Source: Promineifilum sp019695075
GTDB lineage: Bacteria > Chloroflexota > Anaerolineae > Promineifilales > Promineifilaceae
DNA length: 64,000 nt
NCBI GenBank assembly: GCA_026129185.1
Contig: JAHCIO010000012.1
Coordinates: 38,410-102,409 of the forward strand
Direction of reading: 5' to 3'
In this document: positions 49,886 through 59,032 of the stretch, in pieces
How positions within the stretch are numbered: position 1 is the stretch's first letter
Layout of the letters: each line of letters opens with the position of its first letter
Made by a program: the position numbers and the translations under genes
The notes under the pieces: generated by a model
Seen by the model: the letters and a program-made list of their open reading frames with translations, nothing else
Told to the model about the DNA's origin: nothing
Databases searched by the model: none

Positions 49886-51118
49886 ATGATTCAGAGCGTC
49901 ATCGAGCGGCTGGTGGAGGCCAACCCAAGCCTGGAGATCTGGTGGGACTCCTCGCCGCTCGTCTACAACAAGTGGAAAGCGGACATGCTGGCGCGCATCC
50001 CCGCGGCCCGGCGGCCCCTTCTGGAAGAGCAGCTAGTGCGCATGTTCGACGTAGGCGACCCGGCCGCGGGCCTGGTGCGCGGCTGCACGACCAACCCGCC
50101 GCTGGCCTATGAGGCGGTCAGGGCCGATCCCGACTTCTGGAACGAATGGATTGCCGACGCAATCCACGACCACCCTGACCTCGACGCCAAGGAGATCGCC
50201 TGGCTGACTTATGAGGAGACGGTGCGCCGCGGGGCGCAGATCATGCTGCCCATCTGGGAAGCCAGCGGCGGCCGCTACGGTTACATCTCCGGGCAGGTGG
50301 ACCCGCGCCTGTTCACCGAGATCGACGTCATGGTCGCCGCGGCCGAGGAACTCCATAGCCTCAGCCCCAACGTGATGATCAAGGTTCCAGCCAGCGCGGA
50401 GGGCATCAGCGTTCTACGCATCCTGGCCGCCAAGGGCATCGGCACCAACACGACGACCTGCTTCACGCTGCCGCAAATCCTGGCCTCGGCCGAGGCGACG
50501 CGCGAGGGCGTGGCCCTCAAGCAGCGGGGCAACTACTTCGACTCGGAAACCGTCGATCTCCATCGCTGGCGCGCGGTCATCACGATGATGGTCGGCCGCC
50601 TGACGGAGAACCCGGCCCTGGACGTGCAGGCCGCGCGCAAGGGCATCCAATTGAGTTGGGAGGACAAGCACTGGTTCGGCATCGCCGTGTTCCAGCGCGC
50701 CTACCGCATCCTGCGCGATGAGGCCTTTCCCAGCAAGCTACTGGCCTGCTCGCTGCGCCAGGGACCATACGTCGCCGGGCGGCAGCACTTCTGGGATGTG
50801 GAGTACCTGGCCGGCGACGTGGTCTACACCTGCCCGCCCTATGTCCTGGGGCCGCTCTTCGAGGTCTGCGACGACCTCACCTTCGAGAGCGACGCGCTGG
50901 ACAAGGTGCAGGTGCCGCCGCGGGTGATGGACAAGCTGCTGCAGATCCCCTACGTCGTTCAGGCGTATGACCCCAACGGGATGTGGCTGGAGCAGTTCAA
51001 CGCCCACCCGGCGACGGTGGCGACGATCAAGAGCTTTTCCAAGGCGATGGATGGCCTGGAGGAGTACGTCGTCAAGCAGATGGCCTCCTTCGGCAAGCGG
51101 GAATTAGTGCCCGCTTAG
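49886..51118 (+). CDS. transaldolase-family protein (large, divergent)
   Basis: 410 residues from ATG 49886 (MIQSVIERLVEANPSLEIWW); ATG 49874 is an alternative. RGCTTNPPLAYEAV corresponds to the transaldolase SNPT-type loop, and MIKVPASAEGISVLRILAAKGIG contains the Schiff-base Lys (segment quoted in part of its pattern), followed by GTNTTTCFTLPQ. At 410 residues it is longer than the 220- or 320-residue classes and keeps a C-terminal extension (KQMASFGKRE). It is the last gene of the cluster, downstream of a long hairpin, and would interconvert sugar phosphates made by the aldolase and kinase. Exact substrates unknown. Confidence 0.82.
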   Translation: MIQSVIERLVEANPSLEIWWDSSPLVYNKWKADMLARIPAARRPLLEEQLVRMFDVGDPAAGLVRGCTTNPPLAYEAVRADPDFWNEWIADAIHDHPDLDAKEIAWLTYEETVRRGAQIMLPIWEASGGRYGYISGQVDPRLFTEIDVMVAAAEELHSLSPNVMIKVPASAEGISVLRILAAKGIGTNTTTCFTLPQILASAEATREGVALKQRGNYFDSETVDLHRWRAVITMMVGRLTENPALDVQAARKGIQLSWEDKHWFGIAVFQRAYRILRDEAFPSKLLACSLRQGPYVAGRQHFWDVEYLAGDVVYTCPPYVLGPLFEVCDDLTFESDALDKVQVPPRVMDKLLQIPYVVQAYDPNGMWLEQFNAHPATVATIKSFSKAMDGLEEYVVKQMASFGKRELVPA

Positions 51119-51121
51119 GGC

Positions 51122-51173
51122 GTTGCCGCGGAAGCCGGGCGACGGCTTCGCCGCTCAGCAAATCCGCGGCAAC
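51122..51173. terminator. nested inverted repeats between the transaldolase gene and hypE
   Basis: Outer arms GTTGCCGCGGA (51122-51132) and TCCGCGGCAAC (51163-51173) enclose an inner hairpin GAAGCCG-GGCGA-CGGCTTC (51131-51149). The two genes converge here, and the right outer arm encodes the last residues of HypE. A bidirectional terminator is likely. Confidence 0.6.
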
Positions 51174-52216
51174 ATCTCCCCGGCCAGCATATCGACCACG
51201 CGCGTGCTGCCGATGGCCGTGCGCAGTAGGACGCGGCCGGCCGGCGTGGCCTGCACGTGGCCGATAATGACCGCCTCTTCGCCGTAGCGCGTCGCCCGCA
51301 TGGCCGCCAGCACCGCCGGCGCGTCGGCCGCGGCGACGATGGCCAGCAGCTTGCCCTCGTTGGCCACGTAGAGCGGGTCGAAGCCCAGCATCTCACAGGC
51401 AGCGACGACCGGCGGCCGCACGGGGATGGCCCGCTCGTCGAGGATGATGGCCGTGCCCGATTGCCGGGCGATCTCGTTCAGCGTCGTGGCCACGCCGCCG
51501 CGGGTGGGGTCGCGCAGGACGTGGACGCCTTCGCCGGCGGCTAGGAGCGCGGCGACGAGGTGGTTGAGCGGAGCCACGTCGCTGACCACGTCGGCGTCGA
51601 AGCCCAGGTCGCCGCGGGCGCTGAGTACGGCGATGCCGTGGTCGCCGATGGGGCCGGAGAGCAAGACGACATCCCCCGGCCGCGCCGCCGCGCCGCCGAT
51701 GGCCCGACCGGCCGGCAACTCGCCCACGCCGGCGGTGTTGATGTACAGCCCGTCGGCCTTGCCGCGCTGGACGACCTTGGTGTCGCCGGCGACGATCTGC
51801 ACCCCGGCCTCGGCCGCCGCGGCCTGCATCGACAGCACCACCTCGGCCAGCACGGCCACGTCCAGCCCCTCTTCGAGGATGAACCCGGCGGTCAGATAGC
51901 GCGGCGTCGCCCCCATCATGGCCAGGTCGTTGACCGTGCCGCAGACGGCCAGCCGGCCGATGTCGCCGCCGGGGAAGAACAGCGGCCAGACGACGTGGGA
52001 GTCGGTGCTGATGGCCAGGCGGGCGGCGTCGATGGCCACGACGCCGGCGTCGTCGCCCGCGCGCAGGGCGGGGTTGTCGAACGGCGTCTGGAAGAGGCGG
52101 CCGATCAGTTCGTGGCTCATGCGTCCGCCGCTGCCGTGGCCCAGGACGATCTTCTCGTCGTGGCGCAACGGAATTGGGCAGACGGGGCCTTCTAGGTCTA
52201 CTGGTGAGTTGGTCAT
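51155..52216 (-). CDS. hypE: hydrogenase maturation protein HypE
   Basis: 353 residues. HypE dehydrates the thiocarbamate on its C-terminal cysteine to a cyanide ligand for the [NiFe] site. VLGHGSGGRMSHELI is the ATP-binding start, GDDAGVVAIDAARLAISTDSHVV and GDTKVVQRGKADG (ATP-grasp-like PurM fold) follow, and the protein ends PRIC, with the required terminal Cys. Last gene of the hyp cluster; a heptanucleotide-repeat hairpin separates it from hypD. Confidence 0.95.
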   Translation of the reverse strand: MTNSPVDLEGPVCPIPLRHDEKIVLGHGSGGRMSHELIGRLFQTPFDNPALRAGDDAGVVAIDAARLAISTDSHVVWPLFFPGGDIGRLAVCGTVNDLAMMGATPRYLTAGFILEEGLDVAVLAEVVLSMQAAAAEAGVQIVAGDTKVVQRGKADGLYINTAGVGELPAGRAIGGAAARPGDVVLLSGPIGDHGIAVLSARGDLGFDADVVSDVAPLNHLVAALLAAGEGVHVLRDPTRGGVATTLNEIARQSGTAIILDERAIPVRPPVVAACEMLGFDPLYVANEGKLLAIVAAADAPAVLAAMRATRYGEEAVIIGHVQATPAGRVLLRTAIGSTRVVDMLAGEMLPRIC

Positions 52217-52221
52217 AGCAA

Positions 52222-52277
52222 GTAGGAATTAGGAATTACGAATTAGGAATCGAAGAGCAAAGCCTGTTGGCCAATTC

Positions 52278-52305
<28 letters not shown>
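52222..52305. repeat. GAATTAG heptanucleotide repeat with inverted arm, hypD-hypE gap
   Basis: Left arm 52222-52250: TAGGAATTAGGAATTACG in 7-bp register. Right arm 52272-52305: the reverse complement type (AATTCCTAAATCCTAATTCC). The arms can form a long hairpin. The right arm encodes the last residues and TAG stop of HypD. Same unit as the element between dnaK and dnaJ. Confidence 0.88.
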
Positions 52306-53408
<1,103 letters not shown>

Positions 53409-53432
53409 GGTCTGCTCCGGGGGGCGGCGAGC

Positions 53433-53690
53433 CTAAGCCGGCGCATCTGGCCCCAGCTCCTCTTCGAGGTTGGCGATCTCGCGCAACGTGTCCAGTGTCG
53501 CCTGGGCCTCTGCCTCGCTCAGCCGGCTGATGGCAAAGCCGACGTGGATGACCGTGTAGTCGCCCACGGCCGCTTCGGGCACGTAAGCCAGGCACGCCTC
53601 GCGGACTGTACCGCCGAAGTCGATGCGGCCCATTCGCAGGCCGTCGGATTCGTAGATGTCGATGATTTTACCGGGGACGCCGAGACACAT
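53433..53690 (-). CDS. hypC: hydrogenase maturation chaperone HypC/HybG
   Basis: 85 residues. MCLGVPGKIIDIYE begins with the essential Cys2 of the HypC family, and GRIDFGGTVREACLAYVPEAAVGDYTVIHVGFAI is its OB-like core (quoted partly). It carries the iron unit from HypD to the hydrogenase large subunit precursor. The ATG has AAGGAG upstream. A 200-bp repeat region separates it from hypF. Confidence 0.94.
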   Translation of the reverse strand: MCLGVPGKIIDIYESDGLRMGRIDFGGTVREACLAYVPEAAVGDYTVIHVGFAISRLSEAEAQATLDTLREIANLEEELGPDAPA

Positions 53691-53700
53691 GGTGCTCCTT

Positions 53701-53878
53701 GGTCAGTGGTCAGTAGGTCAGTGATCAGTAGGTCAGTAGGTCAGTAGACAGTAGGCCAGTAGACAGTAGATCAGTGGTCAGTGAACAGTAGACAGTAGGC
53801 CAGTGGTCAGTGTTCACTCGTCGTGCGTCAATGGCCCCGCTGGCCACTGGCCACTGTACACTGGTCACTGTACACTGC
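53701..53878. repeat. CAGT-type degenerate short tandem repeat with inverted arm, hypF-hypC gap
   Basis: 53701-53815 is made of 7-8-bp units such as GGTCAGT, AGGTCAGT, AGACAGT and AGGCCAGT. 53840-53878 carries the inverted form (ACTGGCCACTG, ACACTGGTCACTG). The region can fold on itself. Same unit family as 11377-11448. No gene is seen. Confidence 0.88.
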
Positions 53879-53891
53879 CCACGACTGCCTA

Positions 53892-53919
53892 TCATCCTTC
53901 ATCCCTCATCCTTCATCCT
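53892..53919. repeat. heptanucleotide repeat (TCATCCT)4 at the 3' end of hypF
   Basis: TCATCCT, TCATCCC, TCATCCT, TCATCCT in perfect 7-bp register. On the minus strand it encodes the final residues MKDEG and the TGA stop of HypF. Confidence 0.9.
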
Positions 53920-56262
53920 TATAGCCGTGGCTACGGCCGCCTGGCCGAGGGCGAGGCCGCCGTCGTTGGGCGGGACGAGCCGGTGGGTATAGACGGTGAA
54001 GCCGTCGGCGGCCAGCAGGGCCAGCGTTGCCCGCAGCAGGGTCATGTTCTGCCACACGCCGCCGCTGAGCACGATGGCGTCGAGGCCGTGGGCGGCGCGG
54101 AGGCGGCGGCAAACGTCGCGGGTCATGTGGGCGACACCGTTGTGGAAGCGGGCGGCCAGGCGCGGTAGGGGCAGCCCGGCGCGGCGGTCGGCCAGCAAGG
54201 CGGCCCAGAGCGGCGCGGGGTCGATGAGGTCATTCGCATAGTCGAACGGATAAGCGGCCGTCTCCTCGCCGTCACATGCGGCCTCGAACTCGATAGCTGC
54301 CTGCGCCTCGTAGGTCACGGTCTGGCGCACGCCGGCCAATGCCGCCGCGGCGTCGAACAGGCGGCCCATACTCGATGTCGGCGGGCTGTTGATGCCGCGG
54401 GCGATCTGTTGCGCCAGCGTGGCGGGAGCGTCGGGCCGCGTGGCGCGCGCATGGGCCACGGGCGGCAGGTCGTCATCCCAGGGCAGGCCGGTCGTGGCCA
54501 GCCAGGCCAGGGCGACGCGCCACGGCTCGCGCACGGCGCGGTCGCCGCCGGGCAGGGGCGCGTAGCGCAGGTGGGCGGCCCGTTCGTAGTCGCCATAGCC
54601 GGCCAGCAGGAACTCGCCGCCCCAGATTGCGCCGTCGTCGCCGTAGCCCGTGCCGTCAAAGGCCACGCCGATGACGCGGGCAGCGGGCGGCAGGCCGTGC
54701 TCGGCCATGCCCGCGGCGATGTGGGCGTGGTGGTGTTGCACGCCGACGGCCGGTAGCTCCTCGCGCGCCGCCCGCTCCAGGGCGTAGCGTGTGGCCAAAT
54801 AGTCGGGGTGCAGGTCGTAGGCCAGCGCTTCCGGCCGGACGCGGAAAAGACGCTCCATGTGGGTCACGCCCTCCTCGAAGGCCACCAGCGTCTCGTAGTT
54901 CTCCAGGTCGCCGATGTGGTGGCTGAGAAAGGCGTAGTCGCCGCGAGTCAGGCAGAAGGTGTTTTTCAGTTCGGCGCCCGTGGCCAGCAGGGGCGGCGCG
55001 GGCCGCGGCAGGCGCACGGGGTAGGGCGCGTAGCCGCGCGACCGGCGCAGGGGCACGGCCGCGTCGCCGCCGGACACGACGCGCAGCACTGAGTCGTCGC
55101 AGCGGGTGTAGATGTCGCGGTTGTGGAACAGAAAGGCGTCGGCCAGCCCGGCCAACCGCTCGCGGGCGACCGCGTTGGTGAAGGCGATGGGTTCCTCGCT
55201 GAGATTGCCGCTGGTCATCACCAGCGCTTCGGGGAAGCCGGGCGCGCGCTCCAGCAGCAGGTGGTGGAGAGGCGTGTAGGGCAGCATGACGCCGATGGTC
55301 GCCTGACCGGGGGCGATCTCGGCGGCGATGGCCGAGTCGGGGCGGCGGCGGGCGACGACAATCGGCCGCGCCGGCGACAGCAGCAGCGCCTCCTCGGCCG
55401 CGCTCAGTTCGCAGGCGCGGCGGGCGGCGGCCAGATCGGGCAGCATGACGGCGAACGGCTTGCCGACGCGCAACTTGCGGCGGCGCAACTCGGCTACGGC
55501 GGCAGCGTTGGTCGCGTCGCCGGCCAGATGGAAGCCGCCCAGCCCCTTGACGGCGACGATGGCTCCATCGCGCAGCAGCGTCCGCGTCAGCGCGATTGCG
55601 TCGTCGCCGGCGGCCAGTTCCCCGGCCTCGCCCGGCCTCTCCAGCCATAGCCGCGGCCCGCAGACGGGGCAGGCCACGGGTTGGGCGTGGAAGCGGCGGT
55701 CGAGCGGGTCGGCGTATTCGGCGGCGCAGTTGGGGCAGAGCGGGAAGCCGGCCATCGTCGTCAGCGGCCGGTCGTAGGGGATGTCGCGGATGATGGTGAA
55801 GCGCGGCCCGCAGTTGGTGCAGTTGATGAACGGGTAGCGGTAGCGGCGGTCGGCCGGGTCGAATAGCTCGCGCAGACAGTCGGCGCAGACCGCCACGTCG
55901 GGCGGGATGGGCTGGAACGCGCCCGGCTCGGCCTGGGAGGCGCGAATGTCGAAGGTGGTGTAGCCGTTGGCCGGGCGGGGGGCCACGTCGAAGCAGTCGA
56001 TACGCGCCAGCGGCGGCAGTTCGTCGCGTAGCGCGGCGGCGAAGCCCGCCAGCGCGCCGGCCGGGCCGTCGGCCTCGATGTCGACGCCGGAGGAGGTGTT
56101 GCGCACCCAACCGGTCAGGCCATAGCGCCGCGCCAGACCGTAGACAAACGGCCGGAAGCCGACGCCCTGGACGATGCCGGTAATGTGAATGCGCAGGCCA
56201 ACCGCTTCGGATGAAGGATGAGGGAGGAGGGATGAGGGAAGAGGGATGAGGGAGGAGGTCAT
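53899..56262 (-). CDS. hypF: carbamoyltransferase HypF
   Basis: 787 residues from ATG 56262, whose ATGA overlaps the hypB stop. HypF activates carbamoyl phosphate for cyanide ligand synthesis. Order: acylphosphatase domain (HITGIVQGVGFRPFVYGLA, about 22-105), two zinc fingers (CADCLREL...CTNCGPRF and CPNCAAEY...CPVCGPR), a YrdC-like domain (VAVKGLGGFHLAGDA) and the Kae1-like domain (HHHAHIAAGMAEHG, VAFDGTGYGDDGAIWGGEFL, LSGGVWQNMTLL). The first ~18 residues are a Ser/Leu/Pro repeat (SLIPLPS, SLLPHPS) encoded by a DNA heptad repeat, and the last residues are encoded by another, so both ends seem altered by repeat insertion. Confidence 0.95.
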   Translation of the reverse strand: MTSSLIPLPSSLLPHPSSEAVGLRIHITGIVQGVGFRPFVYGLARRYGLTGWVRNTSSGVDIEADGPAGALAGFAAALRDELPPLARIDCFDVAPRPANGYTTFDIRASQAEPGAFQPIPPDVAVCADCLRELFDPADRRYRYPFINCTNCGPRFTIIRDIPYDRPLTTMAGFPLCPNCAAEYADPLDRRFHAQPVACPVCGPRLWLERPGEAGELAAGDDAIALTRTLLRDGAIVAVKGLGGFHLAGDATNAAAVAELRRRKLRVGKPFAVMLPDLAAARRACELSAAEEALLLSPARPIVVARRRPDSAIAAEIAPGQATIGVMLPYTPLHHLLLERAPGFPEALVMTSGNLSEEPIAFTNAVARERLAGLADAFLFHNRDIYTRCDDSVLRVVSGGDAAVPLRRSRGYAPYPVRLPRPAPPLLATGAELKNTFCLTRGDYAFLSHHIGDLENYETLVAFEEGVTHMERLFRVRPEALAYDLHPDYLATRYALERAAREELPAVGVQHHHAHIAAGMAEHGLPPAARVIGVAFDGTGYGDDGAIWGGEFLLAGYGDYERAAHLRYAPLPGGDRAVREPWRVALAWLATTGLPWDDDLPPVAHARATRPDAPATLAQQIARGINSPPTSSMGRLFDAAAALAGVRQTVTYEAQAAIEFEAACDGEETAAYPFDYANDLIDPAPLWAALLADRRAGLPLPRLAARFHNGVAHMTRDVCRRLRAAHGLDAIVLSGGVWQNMTLLRATLALLAADGFTVYTHRLVPPNDGGLALGQAAVATAIRMKDEG
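56209..56257. repeat. heptanucleotide repeat (GGATGAG)7 at the 5' end of hypF
   Basis: Seven uninterrupted 7-bp units: GGATGAA, GGATGAG, GGAGGAG, GGATGAG, GGAAGAG, GGATGAG, GGAGGAG. On the minus strand it encodes residues 2-18 of HypF; three units make 21 nt, so the peptide itself repeats every seven residues. Confidence 0.92.
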
Positions 56263-56930
56263 CCGTGGGTCATTTTCCCTGTCGCCACCTGGGCCACGAC
56301 CCAATCGAGCCACGCCTCCAGCCCTTCGCCGGTGCGGCAGGAGAGGGGGAAGGTGACCAGGCCGGGGTTCAACGCGGCCACGCCGCGGCGGAAGTAGTCC
56401 ATGTCGAAGCGGACGTAGGGCAGCAGGTCGATCTTGTTGATGACCAGGGCATCGACGCCGCGATAGGTGCCGGGGTACTTGTAGGGTTTGTCGTCCCCCT
56501 CCGGCACCGAGGCCACGAGGATGCTCTTGTGCGTTCCCAGGGCGAAGTTGGCCGGGCAGATGAGATTACCGACGTTCTCGACGATGAGCAGGTCGACGGC
56601 GGACAGGTCGAGCTGATCCAGCGCGCCCTGGAGCATGACCGCGTCCAGGTGGCACTCGCCGCCCGTGTTGATTTGCACGGCCGTGGCCCCGGCGGCGGCG
56701 GCGCGGTCGGCGTCGATGCTGGTGGCGATGTCGCCGTCGATGACGGCCAGGCGCAGCCGGCCGGCGAGCAGACTGACAGTCTGCTCTACGAGGCTGGTCT
56801 TGCCCGCGCCGGGCGAGGCCAGGAAGTTGAGGCTGAAGACGCCGGCGGCGTCGAGGCGGGCGCGATTGTCGGCCGCCAGGCGGTCGTTGGCCCCCAGAAT
56901 GCGCTCTACAACGGCTACTCGTTGGGTCAT
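56259..56930 (-). CDS. hypB: hydrogenase nickel-incorporation GTPase HypB
   Basis: 223 residues. SIMIBI-class GTPase that drives nickel insertion with HypA. Walker A ASPGAGKTSL (about 38-47), VIDGDIATSIDADR, TGGECHLDAVM (metal-binding Cys-His), LLIVENVGNLICPANF and the NKID guanine motif (VINKIDLLPY) are present. There is no His-rich N-terminal nickel-storage stretch. It overlaps hypA by 4 bp. Confidence 0.96.
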   Translation of the reverse strand: MTQRVAVVERILGANDRLAADNRARLDAAGVFSLNFLASPGAGKTSLVEQTVSLLAGRLRLAVIDGDIATSIDADRAAAAGATAVQINTGGECHLDAVMLQGALDQLDLSAVDLLIVENVGNLICPANFALGTHKSILVASVPEGDDKPYKYPGTYRGVDALVINKIDLLPYVRFDMDYFRRGVAALNPGLVTFPLSCRTGEGLEAWLDWVVAQVATGKMTHG

Positions 56931-57304
56931 GGTGTCTCGCTTAGCGCCACGGCGTCGGCCTCTTTGGAGGCTACATCGATGGCTTCCAGATAGAACTCTT
57001 CGCCCGTGGCTACGCGGATGTCCTCGCTGCCGCAGGCGGGGCAGGGCAGCGCCTGGCGCGGGCTGTAGCTGTGGCCGCAGGCGCGGCAGACCAGTTGCGC
57101 GGGCACGCGGCGGAAGTGGAGCGTCGCCCCGGCGGCCGCGCTGCCTTCGCTGACGATGTCCCAGTAGAACTGCACCGACTCATCGACAACGCTCGACAGC
57201 TCGCCGATGACGAGGTGCAGGTCGGTGATGCGCGCCGCGCCGGCGGCGCGGCCGTGGCGCAGGGCGATCTCCAGGACGCTCTCAGTGATGGCCAATTCGT
57301 GCAT
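56927..57304 (-). CDS. hypA: hydrogenase nickel-incorporation protein HypA
   Basis: 125 residues. MHELAITESVLEIAL includes the N-terminal nickel-binding Met-His-Glu, VIGELSSVVDESVQFYWD is conserved, and the zinc site is CRACGHSY plus CPACGSED. It hands nickel to the hydrogenase precursor together with HypB. First gene of the hyp cluster; a 12-bp palindrome lies about 70 bp upstream. Confidence 0.95.
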   Translation of the reverse strand: MHELAITESVLEIALRHGRAAGAARITDLHLVIGELSSVVDESVQFYWDIVSEGSAAAGATLHFRRVPAQLVCRACGHSYSPRQALPCPACGSEDIRVATGEEFYLEAIDVASKEADAVALSETP

Positions 57305-57373
57305 GGGTTGGCTAACTCTGCCTTGCCAATAGGTTCAGAGAAGAGGATACAACAGGCCGCCGGGCCTGGGCAG

Positions 57374-57385
57374 TGACATCTGTCA
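57374..57385. promoter_or_regulatory. 12-bp inverted repeat upstream of hypA
   Basis: TGACATCTGTCA: two 5-bp inverted half-sites around two bases. It is about 70 bp before the hypA start and could be an operator for the hyp cluster. The rest of the 134-bp gap holds no gene and no clear promoter. Confidence 0.35.
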
Positions 57386-57438
57386 TGCTTTTGGCACGAC
57401 AAGATCACGATTTAGCGGACGTAGCAGAGCGAGCTGCG

Positions 57439-58638
57439 CTAGGGCAAGCGCTGCAGGATGACCACGGTGAAGTCGTCGGCCTGGGGCGTGCCGTCGGCAA
57501 AGGCGTCCACGCCCGCGACGATGGCCGTCAGCAACGCCTCGGCGTTGGCCCACGGCTGCGAGCGGACGATGGCCTCCAGCCCTTCGTCGTCCAGAAAAGC
57601 GCCGGCCGGGTTGCGGGCCTCGGTGATGCCGTCGGTGAAGAAGACGACGAAGTCGCCGGGAGCCAGGACGATGGCGCGCTCGTCGCCCACGAACTCGCGG
57701 AACGCGCCCAGCAGCAGGCCGCGCGCTTCCAGCGGTTCCACTTCGCCCGTAGCCGTGTGGAGCCAGAGGGGCGGGTTGTGGCCGGCGCTGGCGTAGGTCA
57801 GGCGGCCGTTGTCGGCGTCGAGCACGCCATAAAAGGCGCTGAGCAACAGCGGCGAGGCGGCGTCGTGGAGGATGAAGTCGTTGACCCGCCGCAGCGCCTC
57901 GGCCGGGCTGGAGCCGTCGAGGGCGTAGGTGTGCATCAGCGTGCGGCTAACGGCCATGTACAGCGCCGCGGGCACGCCTTTGCCGGTTACGTCGCCGATG
58001 ACGATATGAATCTTGGCGCGGTTGTCGGGCTGGACGATGAAGTCGTACAGATCGCCGCCGACCTCGTTGGCCGCCCGATAGCCGGCGGCAAAGGCGAAGC
58101 CGGGCACTTGCGGGCAGCCGCGCGGCAGCAGGCTGAGCTGCATGCGCCGGCCGATGATCAGCTCCTCCTCCATGCGCTGCCGCTTGATCTCCTCTTCCAT
58201 CAGTCGGCGCGTGCGCACGGACATGACGTTCATGATCTGCACGGCGAAATCGGGCTTGGCGCGGATCACGTCCAGGAAGCGATCGCGGTCGAGGCGGACG
58301 AGTTGGGCGTCGCCGACGGCGACGGCCGTAGCGCTGCGCTGTCGGGCATCGACCAGGGCCATCTCGCCCAGGACAGCGCCGGGCGTCAGGTAGTCGATGC
58401 GCTTGCCCCGGATGGTGACGGCCAGCTCGCCTTCCAGGAGGATGAACATGGCGTCGCCGGTCTCGCCCTCGCGGATGACGGCCTCGCCGCTCGGCACGGT
58501 GACGCGCTCGCCCTCCGTCGCCCAGCGCGCCAGCTCGGCCGGCGACAGGAGCGGCGGCAGCAGCGGCGCGCTGGCCGCGGTGGCGGTCGTCACGGGGTTA
58601 GTCGCCTCCCGGCTGGACGAGAGCGGCGCGTTTGACAA
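57439..58638 (-). CDS. SpoIIE/RsbU-type PP2C phosphatase with cyclic-nucleotide-binding domain
   Basis: 399 residues. About 30-145 is a CRP-like sensor domain (SGEAVIREGETGDAMFILLEGELAV, GAVLGEMALVDARQRSATAVAV, quoted partly). A helical linker (RRLMEEEIKRQRMEEEL) leads to the PP2C-like domain at about 170-399 with metal-binding Asp residues: ANEVGGDLYDF, VIGDVTGKGVPAALYM, SAGHNPPL, FFTDGITEARN and ADDFTVVIL. Such phosphatases dephosphorylate STAS antagonists in partner switching. It overlaps the kinase gene by 41 bp. Confidence 0.9.
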   Translation of the reverse strand: MSNAPLSSSREATNPVTTATAASAPLLPPLLSPAELARWATEGERVTVPSGEAVIREGETGDAMFILLEGELAVTIRGKRIDYLTPGAVLGEMALVDARQRSATAVAVGDAQLVRLDRDRFLDVIRAKPDFAVQIMNVMSVRTRRLMEEEIKRQRMEEELIIGRRMQLSLLPRGCPQVPGFAFAAGYRAANEVGGDLYDFIVQPDNRAKIHIVIGDVTGKGVPAALYMAVSRTLMHTYALDGSSPAEALRRVNDFILHDAASPLLLSAFYGVLDADNGRLTYASAGHNPPLWLHTATGEVEPLEARGLLLGAFREFVGDERAIVLAPGDFVVFFTDGITEARNPAGAFLDDEGLEAIVRSQPWANAEALLTAIVAGVDAFADGTPQADDFTVVILQRLP

Positions 58639-59032
58639 AGGTCAACTCGTTGCCCTCGGTCGAGCGGTGATAGATGAGCGCGTCGGTCAACTGGCGCATC
58701 ATGTGGATGCCCAGACCACCCAACGGCCGATCCTCCAGCGGCAGATTGATATCCGGCGGTGGCGCCTGGGTGGGGTCAAACGGCGCGGCCACGTCGTAGA
58801 GGATGACGCGCAACTCGCCATCGTCGGCCTCGACGCACAGGCCGATGGGGCCGGGCCGGCCGCCGTAGCCGTGGAGAAGGCTGTTGGTCACGGCTTCATT
58901 GACGGCCAACACCATGTCGCCGGCGTCGTCGTCGCTGCCACCCAGCGACAGGATCGCTTTCTCCAGGAAGTCGCGAAAGTCGTTGAGGTCGCGCACCTCA
59001 GCCGTCGTGTGGCGCAGGGTCAGGGATTTCAT
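58598..59032 (-). CDS. RsbW-like serine kinase / anti-sigma-type HATPase
   Basis: 144 residues of a GHKL ATPase: N-box VLAVNEAVTNSLLHGYGG and G-box LGGLGIHMMRQLTDAL. Proteins of this kind bind and phosphorylate a STAS antagonist and sequester a sigma factor or other partner. It lies between the STAS gene (4-bp overlap) and the phosphatase gene (41-bp overlap), a complete partner-switching trio. No sigma-factor gene is in the window. Confidence 0.9.
   Translation of the reverse strand: MKSLTLRHTTAEVRDLNDFRDFLEKAILSLGGSDDDAGDMVLAVNEAVTNSLLHGYGGRPGPIGLCVEADDGELRVILYDVAAPFDPTQAPPPDINLPLEDRPLGGLGIHMMRQLTDALIYHRSTEGNELTFVKRAALVQPGGD

Noticed and set aside
53701..53878. CAGT-type repeats as a possible CRISPR array or replication origin iterons
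   Set aside because: No spacer-repeat periodicity and no DnaA boxes or replication genes nearby.
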